Origin: Woeseiaceae bacterium | GTDB lineage: Bacteria > Pseudomonadota > Gammaproteobacteria > Steroidobacterales > Woeseiaceae | NCBI GenBank assembly: GCA_028277185.1 | Contig: JANQGQ010000018.1 | Location: 62,001-126,000, forward strand | DNA: 64,000 nucleotides | Direction of reading: 5' to 3' | In this document: in pieces, positions 35,301 through 45,106 of the stretch | Position numbering within the stretch: the stretch's first letter is position 1 | Layout: the number at the start of each line of letters is the position of its first letter | Translations under genes and position numbers: made by a program | Notes under the pieces: generated by a model | Told to the model about the DNA's origin: nothing | The model's input: the letters and a program-made list of their open reading frames with translations, nothing else | Databases searched by the model: none

Positions 35301-36476
35301 TCAGTGCAGGGCACGTATCCCCTCATCGAGCCCGGCGATCGTCAGCGGGTACATGCGGTCGTCCATGAGCTCACGAGTGATCTTGATCGAAGGCGTATAG
35401 TCCCAGCGCTCGCGCGGCTCTGGATTCAGCCAGATCGCCTTCGGATAGGTGTCCAGCAGGCGCTTGACCCAGACGGCGCCCGGCTCCTCGTTCCAGTGCT
35501 CGACGCTGCCTCCTGGGTACACGATCTCGTAGGGGCTCATTGTCGCGTCGCCGACGAAGACGAGCTTGTAGTCCGAGGCGTACTTGTGCGTTACGTCCAG
35601 CGTAGGCATGCGCTCGGAGTGTCGGCGGCGGTTGTCTTTCCACAAGGACTCATAAACGAAGTTGTGAAAGTAGAAGTACTCGAGGTGCTTGAACTCGCTG
35701 CGCGCGGCCGAGAAGAGTTCCTCGCAGACGCGCACGTGGTCGTCCATCGACCCCCCGATATCGAGGCACAACAGCACTTTGACCGCGTTGTGACGCTCCG
35801 GAACCATGCGGATGTCCAACAGGCCGGCATTGCGCGCGGTCTTGTCGATCGTATCCTCGAGATCGAGCTGATCGAGAGCGCCTTCGCGGGCGAACTTTCG
35901 CAAGCGCCGAAGAGCGACCTTGATGTTCCGCGTGCCCAGCTCGACGGAATCGTCGAGATTGCGATACTCCCGCCGGTCCCACACCTTGACGGCGCGGCGA
36001 TTGCGGCCCGACTGCTGACCGATCCGGACCCCCTCCGGGTTGAATCCGTAGGCGCCGAACGGCGAAGTACCCGCGGTACCGATCCACTTGTTGCCGCCCT
36101 CGTGACGATCCTCCTGCTCTTCGAGCCGCTCGGCCAGAGCCTTCATGAGTTCTTCGAAGCCGCCGAGCGCTTCAATCGCCGCTTTCTCATCCTCGGTCAG
36201 GTGGAGTTCCGCCTGGCGTTTGAGCCAGTCCTCGGGCACGTCCTCGAACAGGTCGCCGAGCGCATCGTCGATACCTTTGAAATACACGCCGAACAGCCGA
36301 TCGAAACGGTCGAGCTGCGCCTCGTCCTTGACGAGCGTTGCGCGGGCGAGATAGTAGAAATCGTCGACACTCTGCCCCGGCACTCCCTTCTGAAGGGCTT
36401 CGAGCAGCGTCAGCAGCTCGGTAATCGACGTCTTCAGCCCGCCGTCGCGAAGCAGGAAGAAGAAGGGGATCAGCAT
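35301..36476 (-). CDS. VWA-domain protein, CoxE-like
   Basis: The 391-residue protein has an N-terminal helical region and a low-complexity segment rich in Glu (about residues 80-130). A von Willebrand A domain at about 215-390 carries the MIDAS-type motif LCLDIGGSMDD (normally DxSxS; here DxGGS), followed by KLVFVGDATMSPYEI. CoxE-type proteins act with MoxR AAA+ ATPases as chaperone-like maturation factors. The ATG directly follows the MoxR stop codon, so the pair is an operon. No CO dehydrogenase or other obvious client is in the window. Confidence 0.87.
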   Translation of the reverse strand: MLIPFFFLLRDGGLKTSITELLTLLEALQKGVPGQSVDDFYYLARATLVKDEAQLDRFDRLFGVYFKGIDDALGDLFEDVPEDWLKRQAELHLTEDEKAAIEALGGFEELMKALAERLEEQEDRHEGGNKWIGTAGTSPFGAYGFNPEGVRIGQQSGRNRRAVKVWDRREYRNLDDSVELGTRNIKVALRRLRKFAREGALDQLDLEDTIDKTARNAGLLDIRMVPERHNAVKVLLCLDIGGSMDDHVRVCEELFSAARSEFKHLEYFYFHNFVYESLWKDNRRRHSERMPTLDVTHKYASDYKLVFVGDATMSPYEIVYPGGSVEHWNEEPGAVWVKRLLDTYPKAIWLNPEPRERWDYTPSIKITRELMDDRMYPLTIAGLDEGIRALH

Positions 36477-37325
36477 CTACTGCCCCGCGCGCCGGTCCAG
36501 AAACACGAGTCGCTCGAACAGGTGGACGTCCTGCTCGTTCTTCAGAAGCGCCCCGTAGAGAGGCGGTATTGCCGAGCGTTTGTCGTCGCTTCTCAGGACC
36601 TCCGGCGGAATGTCTTCGGCAAGCAGCAGCTTGATCCAGTCGAGCAGCTCCGAAGTCGAGGGCTTCTTTTTCAGCCCCGCGACATCGCGGACCCGATAGA
36701 AAGCGTTTAACGCCTCGGTCAGCAGCGCTTTTTTGAGGCCGGGGAAATGCACATTGACGATGTCCGCCATGGTTTCCTTGTCCGGGAACTTTATGTAGTG
36801 GAAGAAGCAGCGGCGCAGAAACGCATCGGGCAGTTCCTTCTCGTTGTTGCTGGTGATTACGATGATCGGCCGGTGCCGCGCCTTGACGAGTTCCTGAGTC
36901 TCGTAGACGAAGAATTCCATGCGGTCGAGTTCGCGCAGAAGGTCGTTCGGAAACTCGATATCGGCTTTGTCGATTTCGTCGATCAGCAGGACGGGCTGCG
37001 TCTCCGAGTCGAAAGCGTCCCAGACCTTGCCGCGCACGATGTAGTTGGCAATATCGTGCACCCGGTCGTCGCCAAGCTGCGAGTCACGCAGGCGCGCGAC
37101 CGCGTCGTACTCGTACAAGCCCTGCTGCGCTTTGGTCGTCGACTTGATGTGCCATTCGAAGAGCGGTCTGTCGAGCGAACGGGCAACCTCGATAGCCAGC
37201 TGTGTCTTGCCCGTACCCGGCTCGCCCTTGACGAGTATGGGCCGCTCGAGGGTCACCGCGGCATCGACGGCCATTTTCAGATCGTCAGTGGCGATGTAGC
37301 TGGATGAACCCGAGAAACGCTGCAC
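36477..37325 (-). CDS. MoxR-family AAA+ ATPase
   Basis: The 282-residue ATPase has Walker A GEPGTGKTQ (about residues 34-42), the KSTTKAQQGLYEYDAVARLRD segment typical of the CoxD/MoxR group, Walker B VLLIDEIDKADIE, sensor 1 IITSNNEKELPDAFLRRCFF with its arginine finger, and a C-terminal lid. MoxR ATPases form rings and activate partner proteins through a VWA co-chaperone, here the CoxE-like gene that follows at once. Its ATG lies 67 nt behind the acylase stop. Confidence 0.92.
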   Translation of the reverse strand: MQRFSGSSSYIATDDLKMAVDAAVTLERPILVKGEPGTGKTQLAIEVARSLDRPLFEWHIKSTTKAQQGLYEYDAVARLRDSQLGDDRVHDIANYIVRGKVWDAFDSETQPVLLIDEIDKADIEFPNDLLRELDRMEFFVYETQELVKARHRPIIVITSNNEKELPDAFLRRCFFHYIKFPDKETMADIVNVHFPGLKKALLTEALNAFYRVRDVAGLKKKPSTSELLDWIKLLLAEDIPPEVLRSDDKRSAIPPLYGALLKNEQDVHLFERLVFLDRRAGQ

Positions 37326-37392
37326 GCTGAGGCTGCCTTCTAAATTACTGAGTTTTCAGTGTACCGGCTCGGTCGCCGGGCACAAGCCGCGT

Positions 37393-39777
37393 TCATTCGG
37401 CCGGGGACAGGAGCAGCCGATGCTCCGCGGGACCCGGCAGGAAGGGACTCGCGAGTCCTTCGACCCAGTCACGGTGTCCGCGCCGATAGAATTCCGACAG
37501 CGGATGACCGCTCTGCCCGGTCGGCATGTGCAGGATGCCGTTCTCCCGGTCGCCAGGCGACACCGCGAACCGTTCCGACGCGCCGAACGTCGGGCTCTGC
37601 GCAAGCGGCAGGTCTACATCGCCGTTCAGGGGCTCGCGCGGCATGTCGAGCCATCGCGACAGGGCCGGCACCGCGAGACTCAGAGGATGCTGAATACGCG
37701 CCGTATTCCGTTCGCCCCAGCTACGTTCGGTAAGCGGCGAGCCGTAGCATTCATCGTAGTAGCTGATCGAGTTCCTGACCGCGGCGACCAGCAGCGCCTC
37801 CCAACTGTCGAAGTCCGCGGGCAGCAGGTGCTCCGGTCGTTCGCTGACGAGCTGCCAGAGCGCCGTTTCGAACTGCGGGCTACGCCAGGTGTCCAGGTCA
37901 TCCCCGTAGACCTCGCGAACCGGAGCCATGATCGCGTCCCACACGAGCTTTTCTGTCTCGAGCCGGAAGGAGCGCACGAGACGGTAGCCTACCGACGATG
38001 CCGCGGCCCTCGGCAGCCAGTTTTCCGCCAGAGCGCGATATTCGGCAAGCAGCGGGTCGTCACGATACCCGGGCGCATCGAGCAGATCGACGAGCAGGTC
38101 GCGCCAGCGACCCAGAAACAGCGCGCGATCGTCGATCTGGATCGCAAGCATGTCGGCGGCAGCGAAGCGTTCTTTCTGCAGCAGCCCGTCGCGAATCTGC
38201 CGTGCCCGGGCGCCACGGTCGTAACCGCCGTCGCCGATCAGTTCGAGGGCCGCGCCGTCGGCTACCCGCGAGTTCGCGGTCCAGAGTCGGCCGGACGGCG
38301 GGTTCAGGAGGCGCGGATAGGCGGCGGGCTCGAGCCAGCCCGTCCAGCCGGCGCCGTCGCTCCAGTCCGCCGGCAGGCCCGGGTCGAAGCCGGACTTGAG
38401 CGGAATCCGGCCGGCGATCGTCCAGCCGATACTGCCGGCGCGATCGCCCGCGACGAAGTTCTGCGGCGGTATGCCCATCGTAGTCGCGATATCGAGCGCC
38501 TCTGCTACCGTCTCCGCTGTTTCGAGACGAACGATGTTCAGATTGATCGCCTCGACGTGATGCGCGGTCCAGCTCACGGCGATGTCGCCGTACGGATAGG
38601 CGATATCCAGGACGGGCCCCCAGATCGTCTCCCGAACGAGGTGTTCGACCGGGGCGCCGCCCCGGACATCGATGCGTTCGACGTGCAGCTCGAAGGCGCG
38701 GTCGCCCTCGGGTGTCCGGTAGGTATCCGGCGCGTCTCCCGGCTCGAGCAGCACGGCATCGGTCCAGTCGCCGTAGCTGTTCGTGTAGCCCCAGGCCATG
38801 TGACGATTGCTGCCGGCCACGACGAAGGGCGCGCCCGGAAGCGTAACGCCGGCGATATCGACGGCAGACGCATCCGTCGTCTCGAGACGCGCCTGGTAGT
38901 AAATGTTCGGCACGCCGATTCCGAGGTGCATGTCGTTGGCTACCAGCGCCTCGCCCGTCGCCGTCAACGCTCCGCTGACGGCCCAGTTGTTGCTTCCCGG
39001 AAGCGGCGGCGTGCCCCGCTCGGCGGCGCTCTCCCGCCGCACGCGAACTCCCCGCAACGACAAGTCGGCAGCAGGCGGAAGCGGCGTCGCTGTCCGCGGC
39101 GCGCCCATCAGAGGGGCATCCCAGGGGGAGCCGTCGGGATACAGCCAGTCGTACACGGCGTCTGAGAACACGCGGCGGGGAAAGCTACGGCGCACGTCGC
39201 GGGAAGCGTCGTCGTCGTTCAGCGTCAGGAACATCGCGAACAACACGAGAATCGAGTCTTCCGCCCGCCAGGGCTCGGGCTCGGCGCCCAACAGCCAGTA
39301 CTCGAAGGGCTTCGCGCCGAGGCTCTTGAGTCCGGCATTGGCGCCCGCCGCGTAGGCGGCAAGCAGCGCGCGATCGGCTTCGGCCAACTGCCGCACGGCC
39401 TCTTCGGCCCGGTACCGGAACCGATGAAAGCGGTTGGCCTTGTCGGCCTCGAGCGTTGCCGGCCCGATCAGGGCCGACAGCTCGCCGGCGGCGCGCCGCC
39501 GGATCAGGTCCATCTGGAAGTAGCGATCCTGGGCATGCGCGAAGCCCGTCGCGAACGCGAGATCCGGACGTGTGGCGGCCCGAATCGTGGGAATTCCGTG
39601 GTCGTCGCGTTCGATCGACGCGTCTGCCGACAGCCCGGATACCGCCTGCACCCCGTCGAGCGGCGGCAGACTCGCACGCACGATGAGCCAGGCCGCAAGC
39701 GCGGCGGCACCCAGGAGCGCCAGCGCCAGAACCCCAAGGCGCAGCACCCACACACGAAAGCCGGAACCGGTTGCCAC
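37393..39777 (-). CDS. Penicillin acylase family protein (Ntn hydrolase)
   Basis: The 794-residue protein has an N-terminal hydrophobic segment (about residues 11-34), an A-chain region (RDDHGIPTIRAATRPDLAFATGFAHAQDR) and the autocatalytic cleavage site LPGSNNWAVSG, whose Ser262 would become the N-terminal nucleophile of the B chain. NDMHLGIGVPNIYY follows, typical of the family. Members hydrolyse penicillins, acyl-homoserine lactones or other amides; the substrate here is unknown. The sequence shows no typical Sec signal cleavage site, so it may be membrane anchored. It lies 10 nt before the pyk stop on the same strand. Confidence 0.92.
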   Translation of the reverse strand: MATGSGFRVWVLRLGVLALALLGAAALAAWLIVRASLPPLDGVQAVSGLSADASIERDDHGIPTIRAATRPDLAFATGFAHAQDRYFQMDLIRRRAAGELSALIGPATLEADKANRFHRFRYRAEEAVRQLAEADRALLAAYAAGANAGLKSLGAKPFEYWLLGAEPEPWRAEDSILVLFAMFLTLNDDDASRDVRRSFPRRVFSDAVYDWLYPDGSPWDAPLMGAPRTATPLPPAADLSLRGVRVRRESAAERGTPPLPGSNNWAVSGALTATGEALVANDMHLGIGVPNIYYQARLETTDASAVDIAGVTLPGAPFVVAGSNRHMAWGYTNSYGDWTDAVLLEPGDAPDTYRTPEGDRAFELHVERIDVRGGAPVEHLVRETIWGPVLDIAYPYGDIAVSWTAHHVEAINLNIVRLETAETVAEALDIATTMGIPPQNFVAGDRAGSIGWTIAGRIPLKSGFDPGLPADWSDGAGWTGWLEPAAYPRLLNPPSGRLWTANSRVADGAALELIGDGGYDRGARARQIRDGLLQKERFAAADMLAIQIDDRALFLGRWRDLLVDLLDAPGYRDDPLLAEYRALAENWLPRAAASSVGYRLVRSFRLETEKLVWDAIMAPVREVYGDDLDTWRSPQFETALWQLVSERPEHLLPADFDSWEALLVAAVRNSISYYDECYGSPLTERSWGERNTARIQHPLSLAVPALSRWLDMPREPLNGDVDLPLAQSPTFGASERFAVSPGDRENGILHMPTGQSGHPLSEFYRRGHRDWVEGLASPFLPGPAEHRLLLSPAE

Positions 39778-39788
39778 GACGATCCGCC

Positions 39789-41219
39789 TCAGGCGGCGAC
39801 CTTGAGGATCTTCATGGCATTGGTGCTGCCGGTTACGCCGGTGAGATCGCCTTTCGTAAAGATGACGAGATCGTCGACGGCGACCAGATCGTGCGCCAGC
39901 AAGGTCCGGAAGATGTCCGGGTAGAGACGGCTCGAGTCGGTGTGATTGAGTTCGAACGACACCGGATAAACACCGCGGTAAATCGCCACGCGCCGGCTCG
40001 TTTCCTCGTGGGCCGTGAATGCATAGATCGGGATGTCCGAGCGAATACGCGACATCCAGCGCGTGGTGGAGCCGGACTCCGTCAGCGCGATGATGGCCTT
40101 TACGTTCAGATGGTTCGCCGTGTACATCACCGCCATCGCGATGGCCTCGTCGACGCGCTCGAAATAGTCGCCGATGCGGTGTCCGGTTCGCCCCGGCGGC
40201 TGCGGATAGCGTTCGGCGCCGACACAGACGTCGGCCATCGCCTGGATCGCGCGGACCGGATGCTTGCCGACTGCCGTCTCGCCCGACAGCATCACGGCGT
40301 CGCTGCCGTCGATCACGGCATTGGAGACGTCGGAAACCTCGGCCCGGGTGGGAATCGGGTTTTCGATCATCGACTCCATCATCTGGGTTGCCGTGATGAC
40401 GATCTTACTCGCCCGGCGCGTTGCATCGATCAGACTTTTCTGGACACCGATCAGCTCGGCGTAGCCCAGTTCGACGCCGAGATCGCCGCGCGCGACCATG
40501 ACGACATCGGCGGCATCGATGATTTCGTCGATGTTGTCGACCGCCTCGGTTCGCTCGATTTTGGCGACGATCAGACCGCTCCCGCCGGCTTCCCGGAACA
40601 GGCGGCGAGCCTCGCGCACGTCGTTCGCGCTGCGTACGAACGATACGGCGAGGAAATCGACGCCGAGCTCGACGGCAAGGCCGATGTTCTCCTTGTCGAC
40701 GTCGGTCAATGCGGATGCCGACAGCCCGCCGCCCTTCTTGTTGATCCCCTTGTGATCGGACAGGATGCCGCCGTGCACGACCCGCGTGTGAATTCGGGTC
40801 CCGTCGATCGACGTAACTTCCAGGGTGATCAGCCCGTCGTTCAGCAGCAGCACGTCGCCCGGCTCGACATCCTCGTGCATCGTCTCGAGCGCGACGCCGA
40901 CGCCGTCTTCGAAACCGTCTTCGAGACCCAGCGTGTGGTCGAGGAAGAAGGCGGCTCCGTCGTTCAGGTGCACGCTGCCGTTCCTGAAGCGCTTGACGCG
41001 GATCTTCGGCCCCTGCAGGTCGCCCAGCAGCCCGATGTCCCGGCGCTCGAGCTGAGCGGCCTCGCGCAGCGCAGCGACGCGGGCGCGGTGCTCCGACGCC
41101 TCGCCGTGAGAGAAATTGATCCGGGCGACGTCCATGCCGGCCCGAATCATCTGCCGCAACGTCCCGGGTTCCTCGGATGCAGGCCCCAGCGTCGCTACTA
41201 TCTTGGTCCGTTTGAGCAT
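39789..41219 (-). CDS. pyk: Pyruvate kinase
   Basis: Converts phosphoenolpyruvate and ADP to pyruvate and ATP. The 476-residue product has RTKIVATLGPAS and ARINFSHGEASEH at the start, and LLGDLQGPKIRVKRF at the substrate site. The B-domain follows, with KIERTEAVDNIDEIIDAADVVMVARGDLGVE containing the catalytic Lys, then TATQMMESMIENPIPTRAE. A C-terminal allosteric domain has a Thr-rich ESGSTTRWMSRIR loop. Length and sequence fit the PykA group. It belongs to a glycolytic gene group with pgk, gap and tkt but is separated from them by an opposite-strand gene. Confidence 0.96.
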   Translation of the reverse strand: MLKRTKIVATLGPASEEPGTLRQMIRAGMDVARINFSHGEASEHRARVAALREAAQLERRDIGLLGDLQGPKIRVKRFRNGSVHLNDGAAFFLDHTLGLEDGFEDGVGVALETMHEDVEPGDVLLLNDGLITLEVTSIDGTRIHTRVVHGGILSDHKGINKKGGGLSASALTDVDKENIGLAVELGVDFLAVSFVRSANDVREARRLFREAGGSGLIVAKIERTEAVDNIDEIIDAADVVMVARGDLGVELGYAELIGVQKSLIDATRRASKIVITATQMMESMIENPIPTRAEVSDVSNAVIDGSDAVMLSGETAVGKHPVRAIQAMADVCVGAERYPQPPGRTGHRIGDYFERVDEAIAMAVMYTANHLNVKAIIALTESGSTTRWMSRIRSDIPIYAFTAHEETSRRVAIYRGVYPVSFELNHTDSSRLYPDIFRTLLAHDLVAVDDLVIFTKGDLTGVTGSTNAMKILKVAA

Positions 41220-41442
41220 GCCGCGGATTATTGCACAGGCGAGCGTCCACGGAGCGGCAGGTCTTTCGACGGCGCGGACTGTCCCGTCTCGAGTCTACAG
41301 AGCAGGACGTCGTCAGACTGCACGGACTTCCCTGTCGAACATCTGCGTAGCACAAGCTCTTCCTCCCGTCGGGAGTCTTCCGACCACCGGACGTCGGCGA
41401 ATTGTCACAGAATCTGCCGCCGCTTCGCGGTATCCTCGGAGC

Positions 41443-42819
41443 ATGCAACGTCGAACGTTTATCAAGAGCCTGGCCGCCCTGTCGCTGCCGGCAACCGCCA
41501 TCGTCCCGGCCCGCGCGCGCGCCGCGCTGACCCCGGATCCCGAGCGACTGCTCGATCTCGCTCCCGGCTTCGGCTACAGCGTCGTATCCCGGGCCGGCAC
41601 GGTGATGAGCGACGGCTTCGCCGTACCTCCGGCCCACGACGGCATGGCCGCTTTTCCAGGCGACGACGGCCGCATCGTCCTGGTGTGCAATCACGAGCTG
41701 CCGGCCTCGCGCAGCGAGCTCAGCGCCTTCGGTAACGAGTACGCCAAACTTCCGCTGGCGGTGCGCGAGCGGCTGTATGACGGCGGCGGCGGCGAAACGC
41801 CGGGCGCCGGCGGCACGACGACCACGATTTACGACCCCGCATCCGGCAGAACGGAACGCCAGTTCCTGAGCCTCGGGGGCACGGAAGTGAACTGCGCGGG
41901 GGGACCGACGCCCTGGGGTTCGTGGCTCACGTGCGAAGAGTGTTTCGAGAATCCCGGAACGACGCGCTCGAGGGGCCGTCTGGTAACGCGGGAGAAACGG
42001 CACGGCTATGTCTTCGAGGTGCCGGCAGACGCCGAGAGCCTCGTCGCCGCCGTACCGATCAAGGGCATGGGCCGCTTCGAGCACGAGGCCGCCGCCATCC
42101 ATGAGGCGACCGGCATCGTCTACATGACCGAGGACCGGCACCACAGCCTCTTCTACCGGTATCTGCCCGATGTGCCGGGAGAGCTGCTCGAAGGCGGGCG
42201 CCTCCAGGCGCTGGCGGTTCGCGGCCGGCCGACGCTCACGACGCACAACTGGGCGGCGCCGCTGGTCGCCCCCGGGCAGTCGCTCGAAGTCGAATGGGTC
42301 GATCTCGACGACGTCGATCCGGACGAGAACGATTTACGCCTGCGCGGCGCGGCCCGCGGCGCGGCGACGTTCGCGCGCGGCGAAGGCCTGTGTGCCGCGG
42401 GGCCTCGTTTCGCCTTCACGTGCACGATCGGCGGACCGGCCCGCCTCGGCCAGGTCTGGAGTTACACGCCGAGCCCGTTCGAAGGGGACGCGCGCGAAAC
42501 GGAAGAGCCGGGAACACTGACGCTACTCGTCGAGGCCGACGAGAGCTCTATCCTGCGAAACGCCGACAATCTGACCTTTGCGCCCTGGGGCGACCTCGTC
42601 ATCTGCGAGGATACGAAGAGCCAGTGCAGTCTCGTGGGACTTCGCCCGGACGGCACGAGCTATATGATCGCCGACAATGCCTACAGCGATTCGGAGCTTG
42701 CCGGGGTTTGCTTCGCGCCCGACGGGAAGACCTTGTTCGTCAACATCCAGTATCCGGGCACCACGTTGGCGATTACCGGCCCCTGGCACCGCTACGCCGA
42801 AGCAGCCGCGGCCAGCTAG
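41443..42819 (+). CDS. PhoX-like (DUF839) family protein with Tat signal
   Basis: The 458-residue product begins with a twin-arginine signal (QRRTFIKSLAALSLPA, cleavage after about residue 28), so it should be exported folded. The mature part is a beta-propeller-like DUF839/PhoX region with VCNHELPASRSE, GGPTPWGSWLTCEECFE, GRFEHEAAAIHEATG, YMTEDRHHSLFYRY, and FAPWGDLVICEDT. These carry the Cys and acidic residues expected for a Ca/Fe centre as in PhoX alkaline phosphatase, but whether it is a phosphatase cannot be decided. The gene is on the plus strand between pyk and pgk and converges on pgk after 18 nt. Confidence 0.88.
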   Translation: MQRRTFIKSLAALSLPATAIVPARARAALTPDPERLLDLAPGFGYSVVSRAGTVMSDGFAVPPAHDGMAAFPGDDGRIVLVCNHELPASRSELSAFGNEYAKLPLAVRERLYDGGGGETPGAGGTTTTIYDPASGRTERQFLSLGGTEVNCAGGPTPWGSWLTCEECFENPGTTRSRGRLVTREKRHGYVFEVPADAESLVAAVPIKGMGRFEHEAAAIHEATGIVYMTEDRHHSLFYRYLPDVPGELLEGGRLQALAVRGRPTLTTHNWAAPLVAPGQSLEVEWVDLDDVDPDENDLRLRGAARGAATFARGEGLCAAGPRFAFTCTIGGPARLGQVWSYTPSPFEGDARETEEPGTLTLLVEADESSILRNADNLTFAPWGDLVICEDTKSQCSLVGLRPDGTSYMIADNAYSDSELAGVCFAPDGKTLFVNIQYPGTTLAITGPWHRYAEAAAAS

Positions 42820-42837
42820 TAGAAGCCAGGCGACGAA

Positions 42838-44013
42838 TCAGGAAGCGCCGCGCCGCTCGAGCATCGTGACGGCCGGAAGACTCTTGCCTTCGACGAACTC
42901 GAGAAACGCTCCGCCTCCCGTCGAGATGTAGGAGATCCGGTCGCGCACCCCGAACTTGTCGATCGCCGCAAGCGTATCGCCGCCGCCCGCCACCGAGAAC
43001 GCCGAACTGTCGGCGATCGCTTCGGCCACTACCCTGGTGCCTTCGGCGAAGGCGTCGAACTCGAACACGCCCACCGGACCGTTCCAGATGACCGTGCCGG
43101 CGTCGCGAATCAGGTTCGCAAAGTCGGCGGCCGTATCGGGCCCGATATCGAGAATCATATCGTCAGCGGCAACGTCGGCGACCTGCTTCGTGCTGGCGGC
43201 CGCATCCGCGGCGAACTCGCTGCCGACGACGACGTCGCCCGGCACCGGAATCTCGGCGCGATCGGCCGCGTTTGCGGCCAGCGCTCGTGCCGTTTCGACC
43301 AGATCGGCCTCGTGCAGGGACTTGCCGACCTCGTGACCCGCCGCGCGGATGAAGGTATTGGCTATGCCGCCGCCGACGATCAGCGTATCCACGAGTCCCG
43401 TCAGGGCCTCGAGAACCGTGAGTTTCGTCGAGACCTTTGAACCACCGACAATCGCGACCAGCGGACGCCGCGGATTGTCGATGGCCTCGGCCAGCGCTTC
43501 GAGTTCCCGTACCAGCAGGGGACCGGCACAAGCTACGGGCGCGAATTCAGCGACGCCGCAAGTGCTGGCTTGCGCGCGGTGCGCCGTGCCGAATGCGTCC
43601 ATCACGAACACGTCGCAGAGCGCCGCCATGCGCTTCGCGAGTGCGGGGTCGTTCTTTTTCTCACCGGCCAGGAAGCGGACGTTCTCGAGCAGCACGACGT
43701 CGCCAGGAGCTGAGTCCACGCCGTCGAGCCAGTCCCGAACGAGCGGTACGTCGCGACCGAGCAGCTTGCCGAGACGGCGAGCCACCGGCGCGAGACTGAA
43801 CTTCTCGTCCGGCTCGCCCTCCACCGGGCGGCCCAGATGCGACATCAGCATGACGGCCGCACCGCCTCCGAGCGCTGCTTCTATGGTCGGCAGCGCGGCG
43901 CGGATGCGCGCGTCGCTCGTCACCTCCCCGTCACTGACTGGCACGTTCAGGTCCTCGCGGATCAGAACGCGCTGCCCCGCGAGGTCCAGGTCGGTCATGC
44001 GAATGATACTCAT
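42838..44013 (-). CDS. pgk: Phosphoglycerate kinase
   Basis: Transfers phosphate between 1,3-bisphosphoglycerate and ADP. The 391-residue product starts with [20 protein letters not shown], has [24 protein letters not shown], and [18 protein letters not shown]. The C-domain contains [14 protein letters not shown] and [16 protein letters not shown], ending in a [15 protein letters not shown] tail. Length matches the bacterial norm (387-400). It lies 24 nt downstream of gap on the same strand, so tkt-gap-pgk look like one operon. Confidence 0.97.
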   Translation of the reverse strand: MSIIRMTDLDLAGQRVLIREDLNVPVSDGEVTSDARIRAALPTIEAALGGGAAVMLMSHLGRPVEGEPDEKFSLAPVARRLGKLLGRDVPLVRDWLDGVDSAPGDVVLLENVRFLAGEKKNDPALAKRMAALCDVFVMDAFGTAHRAQASTCGVAEFAPVACAGPLLVRELEALAEAIDNPRRPLVAIVGGSKVSTKLTVLEALTGLVDTLIVGGGIANTFIRAAGHEVGKSLHEADLVETARALAANAADRAEIPVPGDVVVGSEFAADAAASTKQVADVAADDMILDIGPDTAADFANLIRDAGTVIWNGPVGVFEFDAFAEGTRVVAEAIADSSAFSVAGGGDTLAAIDKFGVRDRISYISTGGGAFLEFVEGKSLPAVTMLERRGAS

Positions 44014-44037
44014 CGCCTCGGGCCCGTCAGCGGCAGA

Positions 44038-45051
44038 TCAGGCTGCATCCATCAGCGCGGTGGCCGTATCGAGCATCCGGCACGAGAAGCCCCACTCGTT
44101 GTCGTACCACGCGATGACCTTGACCATCGTACCGTCGATGACTTTCGTCAGCGTCGAGTCGTAGGTCGACGACGCGGGGTTGTGATTGAAGTCGATCGAG
44201 ACGAGCGGCTGATCGTTGTAGGCAAGCACGCCCTTGAGGGCGCCCTCGCTGGCCTTCTTCAACACGTCGTTGATCTCGTCTATCGATGTCGCCCGTTCGG
44301 CGACGAAGGACAAATCGACCGCGGACACGTTGATGGTCGGCACGCGCATCGAAAAGCCGTCGAGCTTGCCGTTGAGCTCGGGCAGCACCAGACCGACCGC
44401 CTTAGCGGCACCGGTACTCGTCGGGATTTGCGACATCGTCGCGGACCGTGCCCGGCGCAAGTCCTTGTGGAATACGTCGGTGAGCACCTGATCGTTGGTG
44501 TAAGCGTGAATCGTCGTCATGATGCCGTGCTTCACGCCGATCGCCTCGTGCAGCGGTTGCACGAGCGGAGCGAGGCAGTTCGTCGTGCACGAGGCATTCG
44601 AGATGACCTTGTCGTCGGCGGTCAGACTACCGTGGTTGACGCCGTAGACTATCGTCTTCTCGATGCCGGCGCCGCCCGGCGCCGAGAGGATCACCTTCTT
44701 CGCGCCGCCGTCGATGTGCTTGCTTGCGGTCTCGAGGGTCCGGAACAGGCCCGTGCACTCGAAGACGAGATCGACACCCAGGTCGCTCCAGGGCAGCTTG
44801 CCCGGATCGCGCTCGGCGAACACCCGGATGCGGTCGCCGTTGACGATGATGTCGCCGCCGTCGACCTCTACGGTTCCACCGAAGGGCCCGTGCGCCGTGT
44901 CGAAGCGCGTCAGATGGGCATTGGTCCCGGGATCGCCCAAATCGTTGAGCGCAATCACGTCGAATTCGCTCGCACGCCCCAACTCGTGGATGGCGCGCAC
45001 TATGTTCCGTCCGATACGGCCGTAGCCGTTGATGCCTACTTTGATGCTCAT
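44038..45051 (-). CDS. gap: Glyceraldehyde-3-phosphate dehydrogenase (type I)
   Basis: NAD(P)-dependent oxidation of glyceraldehyde 3-phosphate. The 337-residue product has the Rossmann motif [37 protein letters not shown], and the active-site [10 protein letters not shown] with Cys155. A C-terminal [16 protein letters not shown] closes it. The NDLGD.. loop suggests NAD preference. GGAG lies 5 nt upstream of the ATG. An erythrose-4-phosphate dehydrogenase (Epd) role is an alternative that sequence similarity alone cannot exclude. Confidence 0.95.
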   Translation of the reverse strand: MSIKVGINGYGRIGRNIVRAIHELGRASEFDVIALNDLGDPGTNAHLTRFDTAHGPFGGTVEVDGGDIIVNGDRIRVFAERDPGKLPWSDLGVDLVFECTGLFRTLETASKHIDGGAKKVILSAPGGAGIEKTIVYGVNHGSLTADDKVISNASCTTNCLAPLVQPLHEAIGVKHGIMTTIHAYTNDQVLTDVFHKDLRRARSATMSQIPTSTGAAKAVGLVLPELNGKLDGFSMRVPTINVSAVDLSFVAERATSIDEINDVLKKASEGALKGVLAYNDQPLVSIDFNHNPASSTYDSTLTKVIDGTMVKVIAWYDNEWGFSCRMLDTATALMDAA

Positions 45052-45106
45052 GATGTCTCCCGCTGGTCGCAGGGCGCGTGGCCCGCTGGGTTTTCGAATT
45101 TTTTAC

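Noticed and set aside
34593..36710. Very long plus-strand open frame opposite the patatin and VWA genes
   Set aside because: It is the antisense of clearly homologous genes in GC-rich DNA, with Arg/Gly/Ala-rich composition and no recognisable motif.
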